NCBI GenBank assembly: GCA_030147505.1
Contig: JASBVG010000009.1
Span: 124,001-188,000, forward strand
Direction of reading: 5' to 3'
Source: Tardiphaga sp.
GTDB taxonomy: Bacteria; Pseudomonadota; Alphaproteobacteria; Rhizobiales; Xanthobacteraceae
DNA: 64,000 bases
The notes beneath the pieces are model-generated. The model did no database searches. It was given only the letters and a program-made list of their open reading frames with translations, and was not told the origin of the DNA. A program made the translations under genes and the position numbers. This document shows, piece by piece, positions 1-8,742 of this stretch; positions within the stretch are counted from its first letter, which is position 1, and each line of letters opens with the position of its first letter.

Positions 1-773
1 TAGGGCAGCACATTGCTGCCGGGCGTCATCAGGCCGATGACTTCATCCACATGCGGATAGGGATAGACATATTGCAGGCGGACCCAGGCGCCGAGCTCGC
101 CGAGTTCCTTGGCGAGATCGTAAAATTTCGCGCGGACGCTGCGGTCCTTCCACTGGCTCTCGGCATATTTGATATCGACGCCGTAAGCCGACGTGTCCTG
201 CGACACCACCAGCAATTCCTTGACACCGGCCTTTACCAGCTTCTCGGCTTCGAGCAGCACATCCTTCGCCGAGCGCGAGACGAGATCACCGCGCAGCTTC
301 GGAATGATGCAGAAGGTGCAGCGGTTGTTACAGCCTTCGGAAATCTTCAGGTAGGCGTAGTGCCGCGGCGTCAGCTTGATGCCCTGCGGCGGGACCAGAT
401 CGATATGCGGATTGTGCACCGGCGGCAGCGCGCGGTGCACGGCGTCCAGCACGCTCTCATATTGCTGCGGGCCGGTGATCGACAGCACATTGGGATAGGC
501 CGCCTCGATCTGCTCGGGCTCGGCGCCCATACAGCCGGTGACGATCACCTTGCCATTGGCGGCCATGGCCTCGCCGATGGCACCGAGGGATTCCTGCTTG
601 GCGCTGTCGAGGAAACCGCAGGTATTGACGATGACCACATCGGCGCCGTCATGCTTGCGGGCGAGCTCATAGCCTTCGGCGCGCAGCCGCGTGATGATGC
701 GCTCGGAGTCCACCAGGGCCTTGGGGCATCCCAGCGAGACAAAGGAAATTTTGGGCGCGGCGGCCTGCTGCAT
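1..773 (-). CDS. rimO: Ribosomal protein S12 methylthiotransferase RimO (5' part, runs off window)
   Basis: RimO is a radical-SAM enzyme that adds a methylthio group to a conserved aspartate of ribosomal protein S12. Seen: 257 N-terminal residues read from the ATG at 773, the C-terminal part (rest of the radical-SAM barrel and the TRAM domain) lying outside the window. The N-terminal UPF0004 domain carries its three cysteines at C16, C52 and C81. The radical-SAM motif is [10 protein letters not shown] with C148, C152 and C155. The frame stays open to base 1, so this is an edge truncation and not a broken gene. MiaB is the close paralogue, but the start [14 protein letters not shown] and the motif context fit RimO better. 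It is divergent from nasT. Confidence 0.95.
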   Translation of the reverse strand, partial: MQQAAAPKISFVSLGCPKALVDSERIITRLRAEGYELARKHDGADVVIVNTCGFLDSAKQESLGAIGEAMAANGKVIVTGCMGAEPEQIEAAYPNVLSITGPQQYESVLDAVHRALPPVHNPHIDLVPPQGIKLTPRHYAYLKISEGCNNRCTFCIIPKLRGDLVSRSAKDVLLEAEKLVKAGVKELLVVSQDTSAYGVDIKYAESQWKDRSVRAKFYDLAKELGELGAWVRLQYVYPYPHVDEVIGLMTPGSNVLP

Positions 774-881
774 GTTCGATCTGCCTGATTGAAGGGCAGC
801 AGGTAGTCCCATTTGCCTACAAATACAAGGCTTTATGCCGCAGCGCCGCATGCTATGGATAGGTATCCAGCCGAGTGCCCG

Positions 882-1469
882 ATGCCCGAAAAGTCGCCCA
901 AGATCGTCATTGTCGACGAAAGCCCGATCCGGGCGGCCATCCTTGAAGAAGGACTGCGCGAGGCTGGCTATAGCGACGTGCATCACATCCGGGAAATGCA
1001 AAATCTGCTGGCCCGGATTTACCAGCTCGATCCCGAAGTGATCCTGATCGACCTCGAAAATCCGAGCCGGGACGTGCTGGAACAAATGTTCCAGGTATCG
1101 CGGGCCGTTCGCCGGCCGGTCGCGATGTTCGTCGACCAGAGCGATGCCGAGTCGGCGCGGGCTTCGGTGGAGGCGGGGGTATCCTCCTACATCGTGGATG
1201 GGCTCAAAAAAGAGCGGATCAAGCCGATCCTCGATCTGTGCATCTCGCGCTTCAACGCCTTCTCCAAGCTGCAGGACGAGCTCGAGCGCACCAAGTCGGC
1301 GCTCGAAGAGCGCAAGATCATCGACCGCGCCAAGGGCATCGTGATGAAGCTCAAGGGCCTCAATGAAGAGGAGGCCTATGTATTGCTACGCTCCACGGCG
1401 ATGCGGGAGAAGAAGAAGATCGGCGAGATCGCGCAGTCGATCATCACCACAGCGGAGCTTTTGAAATGA
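882..1469 (+). CDS. nasT: Nitrate-responsive ANTAR antitermination regulator NasT
   Basis: NasT is an RNA-binding antiterminator of nitrate/nitrite assimilation, held inactive by the sensor NasS until nitrate or nitrite binds. Seen: receiver-like domain at residues 6-120 with a possible acceptor D57 in ILIDLEN, then a helical linker and an ANTAR domain at about 135-192 ([28 protein letters not shown]). The open frame extends upstream to a TTG at 813 and an ATG at 855. I chose ATG 882 because it starts directly before the receiver domain and gives 195 residues, close to usual NasT length. It overlaps nasS by 4 bases (ATGA), so the two are translationally coupled. The likely target is the nirA leader just downstream. 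Confidence 0.9.
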   Translation: MPEKSPKIVIVDESPIRAAILEEGLREAGYSDVHHIREMQNLLARIYQLDPEVILIDLENPSRDVLEQMFQVSRAVRRPVAMFVDQSDAESARASVEAGVSSYIVDGLKKERIKPILDLCISRFNAFSKLQDELERTKSALEERKIIDRAKGIVMKLKGLNEEEAYVLLRSTAMREKKKIGEIAQSIITTAELLK

Positions 1470-2635
1470 CCCAGCCGCTTCGCATCGGTTTCATTCCGCT
1501 GGTGGACGCCGCCGCGCTGATCGTCGCCGTCGATAAAGGCTTTGCCAGGGACGAGGGGCTGGATGTCGAACTCGCCCGCGAAGTGTCGTGGTCAAATGTC
1601 CGCGACAAGCTGAATATAGGCCTGTTCGAGGCCGCGCATCTGCTGGCGCCGGTCGCCATCGCGTCCAGTCTCGGACTCGGACATGTGAAGGTGCCGATCG
1701 TGGCGCCGTTCAATCTCGGCATCAATGGCAATGCGATCACAGTGTCGCCGGCACTGCATGCGGCGATCATGTCGGAACTGGATGGCGATCCTACCGATCC
1801 GATGGCGACGGCACAGGCGCTCCGCCGCGTGGCGGTGGCACGGGCGCGGGCAGGGGCCGATCCGCTGACTTTCGGCATGACTTTCCCGTTCTCCACCCAT
1901 AACTACCAGCTCCGTTTCTGGATGGCCGCAGGCGGTGTCGATCCCGACGAAGATGTACGGCTCGTGGTGTTGCCGCCGCCTTACATGGTGGAAAGTCTCG
2001 CCAATGGGCACGTGGATGCCTTCTGCGTCGGGGCGCCCTGGAACTCGGTCGCGGTCGATCTCGGCATCGGGCATATCCTGCATTTCGCCTCGGACATCCT
2101 GCAGCGCGCGGCGGAGAAGGTACTCGGTATCCGGCAGATCTGGGCCGACAAGAACCCGGAGATCGTCGCGGCGCTGACGCGTGCGCATGTCAGGGCGGCC
2201 GCCTTCATCGAGGCGCCGGAAAACCGCGATGAGACCACTGCCATTCTCGCGAAGCCCGAGCGCATCGGCGTCTCCCCGGAAGTGTTGCAGCGGACACTGG
2301 ACGGCAAGCTCAAGGTGTCTCCGGACGGTACCTGGCGCGAAAGCAGTCGCTACCTTTTGGTCGGCCGGGAGCACGCCGGCCGTCCCGATCCGGCGCAGGC
2401 GGCGTGGCTCTATGCGCAGATGGTCCGCTGGGGGCAGACGGCCATCAGTCCGGTGGCACTCGCGACCGCAAAGTCAGTGTTCCGGCCGGATCTCTATGAT
2501 GCCGCAACCGGCAAGCCGGACGATGCCGGCCATCGCGTGAGCGACGCCGTCGGCGCTTTTGCCGGCCCGGCTTTCGATCCGGATCGGATCGACGCCCATC
2601 TCGCGGCGTTCGAGATTGCGCATTTGAAGAGCTGA
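1466..2635 (+). CDS. nasS: Nitrate/nitrite sensor NasS (NrtA-type binding protein, cytoplasmic)
   Basis: NasS is related to the periplasmic nitrate-binding proteins NrtA/CmpA but acts in the cytoplasm, where it sequesters NasT and releases it when nitrate or nitrite is present. Seen: 389 residues beginning [21 protein letters not shown] with no signal peptide, lipobox or Tat motif, which separates it from transport NrtA proteins. The NMT1/NrtA-like fold runs through most of the protein, with typical segments HLLAPVAIASSLGLG and HVDAFCVGAPWN. It directly follows nasT with a 4-base overlap and lies upstream of nirA. The pairing with an ANTAR protein is the strongest functional evidence. A transport role is unlikely because no permease or ATPase is adjacent. 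Confidence 0.9.
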   Translation: MTQPLRIGFIPLVDAAALIVAVDKGFARDEGLDVELAREVSWSNVRDKLNIGLFEAAHLLAPVAIASSLGLGHVKVPIVAPFNLGINGNAITVSPALHAAIMSELDGDPTDPMATAQALRRVAVARARAGADPLTFGMTFPFSTHNYQLRFWMAAGGVDPDEDVRLVVLPPPYMVESLANGHVDAFCVGAPWNSVAVDLGIGHILHFASDILQRAAEKVLGIRQIWADKNPEIVAALTRAHVRAAAFIEAPENRDETTAILAKPERIGVSPEVLQRTLDGKLKVSPDGTWRESSRYLLVGREHAGRPDPAQAAWLYAQMVRWGQTAISPVALATAKSVFRPDLYDAATGKPDDAGHRVSDAVGAFAGPAFDPDRIDAHLAAFEIAHLKS

Positions 2636-2752
2636 TCGGCGCGCCGCCTCATTATTGTGCGTGCAGTGCAAAAGAGCTGCATCGACTCGGTAGCGGAGAC
2701 GTTGCGCTCATCCAGGAGATTGATTTTCCTCGCGAAAACGATCCCGGCAAGC

Positions 2753-2768
2753 TGGCACAGGATTTGAA
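2753..2768 (+). promoter_or_regulatory. Candidate sigma54 (-24/-12) promoter for nirA
   Basis: Seen: TGGCACAGGATTTGAA, preceded by C. The GG of the -24 element and the dinucleotide at the -12 position are 10 bases apart, as sigma54 requires, and TGGCAC matches the -24 box fully. The -12 box reads TTGAA where the consensus is TTGCA or TTGCT, so a key C is missing. A transcript from here would start near 2779, just ahead of the first hairpin. An imperfect dyad (TGCAG at 2662-2666, CTGCA at 2677-2681) about 75 bases upstream could hold an NtrC-type activator. Inferred only. Confidence 0.4.
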
Positions 2769-2778
2769 TGTCTTGTTC

Positions 2779-2933
2779 CAGCCGGCACCGCAGATGTCTG
2801 CCGGCCATCCCAGATGGATATCCGCAGCAACGAGGCTGATCGGACCGTCCTCCCACTCAACCCGGCCAAGGCGGCCGGACTGACGCGGAGCGGTCTCGTC
2901 ACTTCACATTGCCTAGTCGGAGCCTCAACGCGC
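2779..2933 (+). promoter_or_regulatory. Structured untranslated leader of nirA, probable NasT target
   Basis: This leader lies between the inferred transcript start and the nirA ATG. It holds a perfect 7-base-pair hairpin (GCCGGCA 2781-2787 with TGCCGGC 2799-2805, 11-base loop) and a perfect 6-base-pair hairpin (CCGGCC 2862-2867 with GGCCGG 2873-2878, 5-base loop). Known: NasT-type ANTAR proteins bind paired stem-loops in the leaders of nitrate-assimilation genes and prevent termination. Not seen: the usual hexaloops with A at position 1 and G at position 4, or a U-run after either stem. The role is therefore inferred from position beside nasTS. The whole gap 2636-2933 contains no gene. Confidence 0.45.
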
Positions 2934-4721
2934 ATGAAAATCGAGCCTGTATCCATCGACTTCTCCGACGAGCAGAAGCGCTATCTTGAAGGCTTCACGA
3001 CCGGCTTGCAGATCAGCCGCGTGGGAAAGGGTCTCAGCGGCAACACGGCCCGGAATGGTAATGCCGAGCCGACCGGGCCGGATGCCTCGCACATCAAGGC
3101 GCAGGACCGCACTATCACCGCGGGCAAGAAGCTGGTCGATCAGGAGAAGTGGAAGCGCGAGGAGCACCCATTCGATGCTTATCCGCGCCTGCGCGAGCAA
3201 GCGGCGGCTGATGCGCGGCCATCACCGGCCGATAATTTCCGCTGGCGCTATTACGGCATCTTCTATGTCGGACCGACGCAGGACAGCTACATGTCGCGGC
3301 TGCGCATCCCGAACGGGATCATGAAGCACTGGCAGCTGTCGGGCCTTGCCGATCTCAGCGACGAATTGTGCGGCCCGTTCAGCCATGTCACTACCCGCGC
3401 CAATCTGCAGATGCGCGAGATCCCGCCGAAAAACGCGGTGAGGCTGATGGAAGGCATCCAGGATCTCGGCCTGTGCTCGCGCGGCTCCGGCGCCGACAAT
3501 ATCCGCAATGTCACGGGGACACCGACGGCGGGCATCGATCCGCAGGAATTGCTGGATACGCGACCGTATGCGCGCGAGTGGCATTATCACATCCTCAACG
3601 ACCGCTCGCTCTACGGGCTGCCGCGGAAATTCAATGTCGCCTATGACGGCGCCGGCAAGATCGCCGTGCTGGAAGATACCAATGACATCGCCTTCGCTGC
3701 CGTCGAGGTGAAGGACGGCTTTGGCGTGACACCTGGTATCTGGTTCAAGCTCGGCATCGGCGGCATCACCGGCCACAAGGATTTTGCGACGGACACTGGC
3801 ATCATCGTGAAGCCGGAAGATGCGACAAAAGTGTCGGACGCCATCGTTCGAGTCTTCATCGATCTCGGCGACCGCACCAACCGGCTCAAGGCGCGACTGA
3901 AATATGTGATCGACGGCATGGGCATGGAGAAATTTCTCGTGCTCGTCGAGGAGAAGCTTGGCGCGCCGTTCACGCGCATCGCGGCGGAGGCGCTGCTGCC
4001 GCGTCCGAGCTTTGATCGCACCGCGCATATCGGTGTGCACCGGCAAAAGCAGGACGGGCTTAACTGGATCGGCGTCGTGCTGCCGCTCGGCAAGATGACG
4101 ACCGACCAGATGCGCGGTCTCGCCAGGATCGCCGCCGATCTCGGCGATGGCGATATCCGCCTCACGGTGTGGCAGAACCTGCTCATCCCCGGCGTCAAGG
4201 ACGCCAATGTTTCGCTGGCGATTGCCGCCATTGAGGCCATCGGTCTTGCCGTGAAGACCACGGAAATCCGTGCCGGCCTGATCGCCTGCACCGGCCGCGC
4301 CGGCTGCAAGTTCGGCAATGCCGATACCAAGCAGACTGCCACCAACATCGCCGAATGGTGCGATACTCGTGTCGAGGTCGACACGCCAATCAACATCCAT
4401 CTCACCGGCTGCCACCATTCCTGCGCGCAGCATTACATCAGTGACATCGGCATGATCGGTGCGCGGGTTCAGGTCGAGGACAGCGATGACGCCGTTGATG
4501 GGTTCCACATCTTCACCGGCGGCGGCTTTGGTCCCCAGGCCGATGTGGGACAGGAGCTCTATCAGAACGTCAGATCCGAAGACGCGCCGGTCGTGGTCGA
4601 GAATCTACTGAAGGCCTATCTCGCCAACCGCGCCTCGCCGGACGAAACCTTCCTCGCATTCTCGCGCCGCCACGATGCGGCAAGCTTGCGCAAACTCGCT
4701 GACGAACAGGTGTCCGCATGA
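2934..4721 (+). CDS. nirA: Siroheme nitrite/sulfite reductase, NirA type
   Basis: NirA reduces nitrite to ammonium (six electrons) with a siroheme coupled to a 4Fe-4S cluster, in the cytoplasm. Seen: 595 residues from ATG 2934; a longer frame opens at 2814 but would add 40 low-similarity residues. Two ferredoxin-like half domains and two siroheme domains are recognisable. Cluster ligands are C452 and C458 (CTGRAGC) and C493 and C497 (GCHHSC). The N-terminus has the segment FSDEQKRYLEGFTTGL, also present in the next gene. It overlaps the flavoprotein gene by 4 bases, so that protein is the probable electron donor. A sulfite reductase role cannot be excluded from motifs alone; placement behind nasTS favours nitrite. 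Confidence 0.85.
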   Translation: MKIEPVSIDFSDEQKRYLEGFTTGLQISRVGKGLSGNTARNGNAEPTGPDASHIKAQDRTITAGKKLVDQEKWKREEHPFDAYPRLREQAAADARPSPADNFRWRYYGIFYVGPTQDSYMSRLRIPNGIMKHWQLSGLADLSDELCGPFSHVTTRANLQMREIPPKNAVRLMEGIQDLGLCSRGSGADNIRNVTGTPTAGIDPQELLDTRPYAREWHYHILNDRSLYGLPRKFNVAYDGAGKIAVLEDTNDIAFAAVEVKDGFGVTPGIWFKLGIGGITGHKDFATDTGIIVKPEDATKVSDAIVRVFIDLGDRTNRLKARLKYVIDGMGMEKFLVLVEEKLGAPFTRIAAEALLPRPSFDRTAHIGVHRQKQDGLNWIGVVLPLGKMTTDQMRGLARIAADLGDGDIRLTVWQNLLIPGVKDANVSLAIAAIEAIGLAVKTTEIRAGLIACTGRAGCKFGNADTKQTATNIAEWCDTRVEVDTPINIHLTGCHHSCAQHYISDIGMIGARVQVEDSDDAVDGFHIFTGGGFGPQADVGQELYQNVRSEDAPVVVENLLKAYLANRASPDETFLAFSRRHDAASLRKLADEQVSA

Positions 4722-6322
4722 ACCAGATGGTGACACCTCCGAAGGTCGAGATCATTCCGTCGTCGGCGCCGTTCTCCGAAGCGCAGCGCTCCTGGCTCAA
4801 CGGCTTCTTCGCCGGCCTCCTGTCCGATGCACCGGCGACACCGCTGTCGGCGGAGCAGGGCGCCGCCATCATGGAGGAGGATGATGGCGCGCCGTGGCAC
4901 GACCAGACCATGCCGATCTCCGACCGCATGAAGCTCGCCGAAGGCAAACCCGTTCGCCGCAAGATGATGGCGGCAATGGCGCAGCAGGATTGCGGCCAGT
5001 GCGGCTATAACTGCAACGATTATTCGGACGCCATCGCCGCCAAGGCCGAGCCGCGTCTGAATCTCTGCGTTCCCGGCGGCAAGGAAACCGCGCGGATGCT
5101 GAAGTCGCTTTATGAGGAGCTGGATAAAGCGCCAGCCGCAGGTGCGGCCCCAGCCGCGAAACCCGCGATCGCCGAGCCAGTCGAAGCCGCCGCGCAGGAT
5201 CTGTCAACGCTCGGCCGCTCGCGCGATAATCCCGCGCCAGTGATCTTCCTCGGTCGACGCCTGCTCAATGGGGCCGGTTCAGAGAAAGAGACCTGGCATA
5301 TCGATTTCGATCTGTCCGGCTGTGGACTCGATTATGTCGTCGGCGACAGTTTCGGCATTTTTGCCAGCAACGATCTCGGCCATGTCGACCAGATCATTGC
5401 GATGCTCGGCGCGTCGCATACGACCGAGGTGCGCGGCAAGACGTTGCGCGAGGTGCTGCAGCACGACATCTCGCTGGCACCAGCGCCGGACTCTCTGTTC
5501 GAACTGATCTCCTATCTCACCGGCGGCGCGCATCGCGCAAAGGCGCGAGCGCTGGCACAGGGAGAGGACCCCGATGGCGACGCAGCCACGCTCGATGTGA
5601 TGGCAGCGCTGCAGAAATTCCCGAGTGTCCGTCCGCATCCGGAAGCCTTCATTGAGGCGCTGGAGCCCTTGCAGCCGCGGCTCTATTCGATCTCGTCGTC
5701 GCACAATGCGACACCGGGCAAACTGTCGCTCACCGTCGATGCGGTTCGCTATGTGATCGGCAAGCGCAAACGCCATGGTTTGGCATCGAGCTTCCTCGCC
5801 GATCGGATCAAGCCGGGCGACGAGCTTAAGGTTTATGTGCAGAAGGCCCATGGCTTCGCATTGCCGGAGAACCCAGAGACGCCGATCATCATGGTCGGCC
5901 CTGGCACCGGCATTGCGCCGTTTCGCGCCTTTCTGCATGATCGCAAGGCCACACGGGCGCCCGGCAAGAACTGGCTGTTCTTCGGTCACCAGCGCAGCGC
6001 GTCGGATTTCTTCTACGCCGACGAACTCAATGCGATGAAGCACGATGGTTTCCTCACGCGCCTGTCGCTTGCCTGGTCGCGCGACACCGGCGAAAAGTTC
6101 TACGTGCAGGATCGCATGCGCGAAGTCGGGCGTGATCTATGGACTTGGCTCGCTGAAGGCGCGCATGTCTATGTCTGCGGCGATGCCAAGCGCATGGCCA
6201 AGGACGTCGAACGCGCGCTGGTCGATGTCACCGCGCAGCATGGTGCCCGGTCGATCGACGAAGCCGTGGCCTTTGTGAGCGAGCTGAAGAAGAAAGGACG
6301 CTTCCAGCTCGACGTGTACTGA
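4718..6322 (+). CDS. FeS-flavoprotein NADPH-dependent reductase (CysJ-like), probable electron donor of NirA
   Basis: Seen: 534 residues. An N-terminal segment (FSEAQRSWLNGFFAGL) is followed by a four-cysteine FeS motif, C92, C95, C99 and C117 (DCGQCGYNC ... LCVPGG). After an Ala/Pro-rich linker at about 135-170 come the FAD domain (RLYSISSS, about 320-335) and the NAD(P)H domain (GPGTGIAPFRAF; VYVCGDAKRMAKDV near the end). The FMN flavodoxin domain of true CysJ is absent and the FeS domain takes its place. Known: such diflavin-reductase relatives pass NADPH electrons to siroheme reductases. The 4-base overlap with nirA makes a NirA-reductase pair likely. It could also serve a molybdenum nitrate reductase encoded elsewhere. 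Confidence 0.82.
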   Translation: MNQMVTPPKVEIIPSSAPFSEAQRSWLNGFFAGLLSDAPATPLSAEQGAAIMEEDDGAPWHDQTMPISDRMKLAEGKPVRRKMMAAMAQQDCGQCGYNCNDYSDAIAAKAEPRLNLCVPGGKETARMLKSLYEELDKAPAAGAAPAAKPAIAEPVEAAAQDLSTLGRSRDNPAPVIFLGRRLLNGAGSEKETWHIDFDLSGCGLDYVVGDSFGIFASNDLGHVDQIIAMLGASHTTEVRGKTLREVLQHDISLAPAPDSLFELISYLTGGAHRAKARALAQGEDPDGDAATLDVMAALQKFPSVRPHPEAFIEALEPLQPRLYSISSSHNATPGKLSLTVDAVRYVIGKRKRHGLASSFLADRIKPGDELKVYVQKAHGFALPENPETPIIMVGPGTGIAPFRAFLHDRKATRAPGKNWLFFGHQRSASDFFYADELNAMKHDGFLTRLSLAWSRDTGEKFYVQDRMREVGRDLWTWLAEGAHVYVCGDAKRMAKDVERALVDVTAQHGARSIDEAVAFVSELKKKGRFQLDVY

Positions 6323-6626
6323 CCAGCATGAATCCAGCGCGCGTCCTGCGCGGCGGAGAATGCTTATCCGGAGATGCGCGTGGTCATCTCTCCGGGCTGG
6401 CTGCGTTGGAGATAATCTCTCCCTCACTACCAACATTCAAAATTCCATTTTATTGACCCTGCGCGCCCGCGCTGCGCATCCTCGCACCGTCAACAATGAC
6501 GGTGTGAGAGTCGAACGACGCCCACTCCGGACCAACCTTTAGAGTCTTTCACCATCGCATCAGCGCGAGCTGCAACGTCATGCGTTGCGCTAAGGGGCCG
6601 TGCTGTGTCTTAGCCAAGGAGACGAG
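6323..6626 (+). other. Intergenic region, no gene seen
   Basis: This 304-base gap separates the nitrite-reductase unit from the organosulfur operon. Open frames here are short, lack ribosome binding sites and resemble nothing known. It should hold the promoter of the downstream operon, but no convincing -35/-10 pair or sigma54 site was found. The AT-rich stretch around 6430-6460 is the most promoter-like part. A clear Shine-Dalgarno AAGGAG lies at 6616-6621 just before the next start. Confidence 0.5.
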
Positions 6627-7724
6627 ATGTCCGACGATGATCACAAGCGCACGCCGTTGATAGACCGGCGAAGCTTGCTCGGTGCCGGCGCAGCGGCCGC
6701 CTTCGCAGCACCGCTTGGCGTTTGGGGGGCGCAGGCCTTTCCGTTCAAGCAGGCATCGCCGATAGATTTTTCGGAATTCCCGATTTGCAAGGCATCGTCC
6801 GATGCGCCCGCGCTGACTGGTGCAACGCGCAAGCTGAAGCTGTCATGGAATGCCGGCGCCGTCTGCCTGGCGCCGCTGCCGGTTGCCATCGATCACGGTT
6901 TCTTTGCGAAGCAGAATCTCGACGTCGAACTCGTCAATTACAGCGGCTCTACCGACCAGTTGCTGGAGGCCATCGCCACCGGCAAATCAGACGCAGGGCT
7001 GGGCATGGCCCTGCGTTGGCTGAAGCCGCTGGAGCAGGGCTTCGATGTCAAGATCGTCGCCGGTACCCATGGCGGCTGCCTGCGCGCGCTGGCGCCGGCC
7101 AAATCCGATGTAAAAGGCATCGCCGACTTCAAGGGGAAGGTGATCGCTGTCGGCGACATGGCCGGTCCGGACAAGAACTTCTTCTCGATCCAGCTCGCAA
7201 AGGTCGGCCTCAATCCGGACAAGGATGTCGAGTTTCGCCAGTATCCCGGCAACCTCGTGCGGCTGGCGCTGGAGAAGGGCGAGGCGCAAATCGGTCTTGC
7301 CTCCGATCCGCTCGCTTACCTCTGGCTCAAGGATGGCGAGTTCAAGGAGGTCGGCTCCAATCTCGACGGTCCTTATCGCGACATCAGTTGCTGCATCGTC
7401 GGCGTGCGCGGCAGCCTGTTGCGGGCGGAGCCGCTAGTCGCTCGCGCACTGACACAGGCGCTACTCGATGCCGCGATGTTCGCGTCGCAGAATCCGGACA
7501 AGGCCGCAGCCTCGTTCCAGCCCTACGCGCCAAAGGCGGCGACCATCGAGGATCTGCAGGGCATGGTGAAATACCATACCCATCATCATCATCCGGTCGG
7601 CGATCAGCTCAAGCGCGAGCTGAAGACCTACGCAGATGAACTGAAGCAGGTATCGGTGTTCAAGCCGAACACCGACACGGCCAAATTCGCGGAGCGCATC
7701 TATGCCGACGTATTCCGCGTCTGA
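6627..7724 (+). CDS. Tat-exported ABC substrate-binding protein, NMT1/TauA-SsuA type
   Basis: Periplasmic binding protein for a nitrate/sulfonate/taurine-class importer. Seen: 365 residues from ATG 6627, preceded by AAGGAG; a longer frame from 6600 has no such site. A Tat-like signal (DRRSLLGAGAAAAFAAP) suggests export of a folded protein, which is unusual for this family. The body starts with KLKLSWNAGAVCLAPLPVAIDHGFF, typical of NMT1-like proteins. A histidine cluster KYHTHHHHP near residue 315 may bind metal or be a family quirk. First gene of an operon with permease, ATPase and two flavoenzymes of organosulfur metabolism. The ligand is inferred to be a sulfonate or sulfone. Confidence 0.82.
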   Translation: MSDDDHKRTPLIDRRSLLGAGAAAAFAAPLGVWGAQAFPFKQASPIDFSEFPICKASSDAPALTGATRKLKLSWNAGAVCLAPLPVAIDHGFFAKQNLDVELVNYSGSTDQLLEAIATGKSDAGLGMALRWLKPLEQGFDVKIVAGTHGGCLRALAPAKSDVKGIADFKGKVIAVGDMAGPDKNFFSIQLAKVGLNPDKDVEFRQYPGNLVRLALEKGEAQIGLASDPLAYLWLKDGEFKEVGSNLDGPYRDISCCIVGVRGSLLRAEPLVARALTQALLDAAMFASQNPDKAAASFQPYAPKAATIEDLQGMVKYHTHHHHPVGDQLKRELKTYADELKQVSVFKPNTDTAKFAERIYADVFRV

Positions 7725-8742
7725 TATCGCGCCGACTGGCGCGGACCGTGAAAGCCTTGCGATCGCGGGCGATGGCGGCCTCGCGATCGCCGGCAAGCTG
7801 CGTCCGACCTTGTCGGGCATGGGGGCAGGGCTCACCTGGCTGGCATTTGGTTATGCGAGCCTGCACTGGCCGGATATCGGCGACTGGTCGCGTACTGAAG
7901 CGGTCGCCTATGTTGCTTTCGCAATCGCTGCGTTCATCGTTCTTGCCACGACAGCCCACACGGCCCTGGGCCAGTTTGGCCAAGGCGCGCAGCGGCGCGC
8001 TCCATGGCTGCTGGCGCTGGGTGCGTTCCTAACCCTGTGGGAGTTGGCCACAGCGAAATTCGGCTGGCTGCCGCTGCCGTTCTTCCCGCCGCCGCAGTCG
8101 ATCGTCGAGGTCTATACCGACGATCTGCCAAAACTGCTCGACAGTGTGGTCGCATCCGTGAAGCTGCAGCTTGGCGGCTATTTTATCGGCGCCGCCGTCG
8201 GGTTCTTCACGGGCGTCTCGATCGGTTGGTCGCGGCTCGCAGGCTACTGGGTGCATCCGATCCTGCGTTTCATAGGGCCGCTCCCGGCGACGGCGTGGTT
8301 GCCGATCGCCTTCTTCACCTTCCCGTCGAGCTGGAGCGCCTCGACTTTCTTGATCGCGCTCGCCACCGGCTTTCCGGTGACGGTGCTCACATGGTCGGGC
8401 GTCGCCAGCGTGAATAGCGCGTATTACGACGTTGCACGCACACTCGGTGCCAGACCGTCCTTTCTCGTGGCGAAGGTCGCGATTCCGGCGGCGTTGCCGC
8501 ATGTGTTCGTCGGCCTGTTCATGGGGCTCGGCTCGTCCTTCGCCGTGCTCGTCGTCGCCGAGATGATCGGCGTGAAAGCGGGGCTTGGCTGGTATCTGCA
8601 ATGGGCACAGGGTTGGGCTTCCTACAACAATATGTATGCGGCATTGATCGTGATGTCGTTGCTCTGCTCGGGGGCCATTACGCTCCTGTTCCGTGTCCGC
8701 GACCGCCTTCTGGTCTGGCAGAAGGGCGTCGTGAAATGGTAG
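7702..8742 (+). CDS. ABC transporter permease, SsuC/TauC family
   Basis: Inner-membrane subunit of the organosulfur importer. Seen: 346 residues, longer than the usual 260-290 because of an N-terminal extension with two additional hydrophobic segments (about residues 40-85) ahead of the BPD_transp_1 core. The EAA loop region is VARTLGARPSFLVAKVAIPAALPHVFVG. The start at 7702 lies inside the previous gene (23-base overlap) with GGAG eight bases ahead, so coupling is likely. A later start at 7819 would give a more standard protein and cannot be ruled out. It ends overlapping the ATPase start. Confidence 0.88.
   Translation: MPTYSASDIAPTGADRESLAIAGDGGLAIAGKLRPTLSGMGAGLTWLAFGYASLHWPDIGDWSRTEAVAYVAFAIAAFIVLATTAHTALGQFGQGAQRRAPWLLALGAFLTLWELATAKFGWLPLPFFPPPQSIVEVYTDDLPKLLDSVVASVKLQLGGYFIGAAVGFFTGVSIGWSRLAGYWVHPILRFIGPLPATAWLPIAFFTFPSSWSASTFLIALATGFPVTVLTWSGVASVNSAYYDVARTLGARPSFLVAKVAIPAALPHVFVGLFMGLGSSFAVLVVAEMIGVKAGLGWYLQWAQGWASYNNMYAALIVMSLLCSGAITLLFRVRDRLLVWQKGVVKW

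Noticed and set aside
51-788. Long plus-strand frame of 245 codons over rimO
   Set aside because: Shadow of rimO: the minus strand encodes a full radical-SAM protein with all expected cysteines.
2781-2878. Intrinsic terminators in the nirA leader
   Set aside because: Both hairpins are perfect but neither is followed by a T-run, so they are reported only as structure.
3222-4508. Minus-strand frame of 428 codons inside nirA
   Set aside because: Low-complexity Asp/Arg/His-rich product typical of the antisense frame of a GC-rich gene; nirA carries all cluster cysteines on the other strand.
6323-6626. Possible small gene or CCGGAAT-type palindromic repeat upstream of the organosulfur operon
   Set aside because: The GC-rich segment near 6460-6520 looks repeat-like but lacks the paired arms seen at 31969-32081, and the short frames lack start signals.
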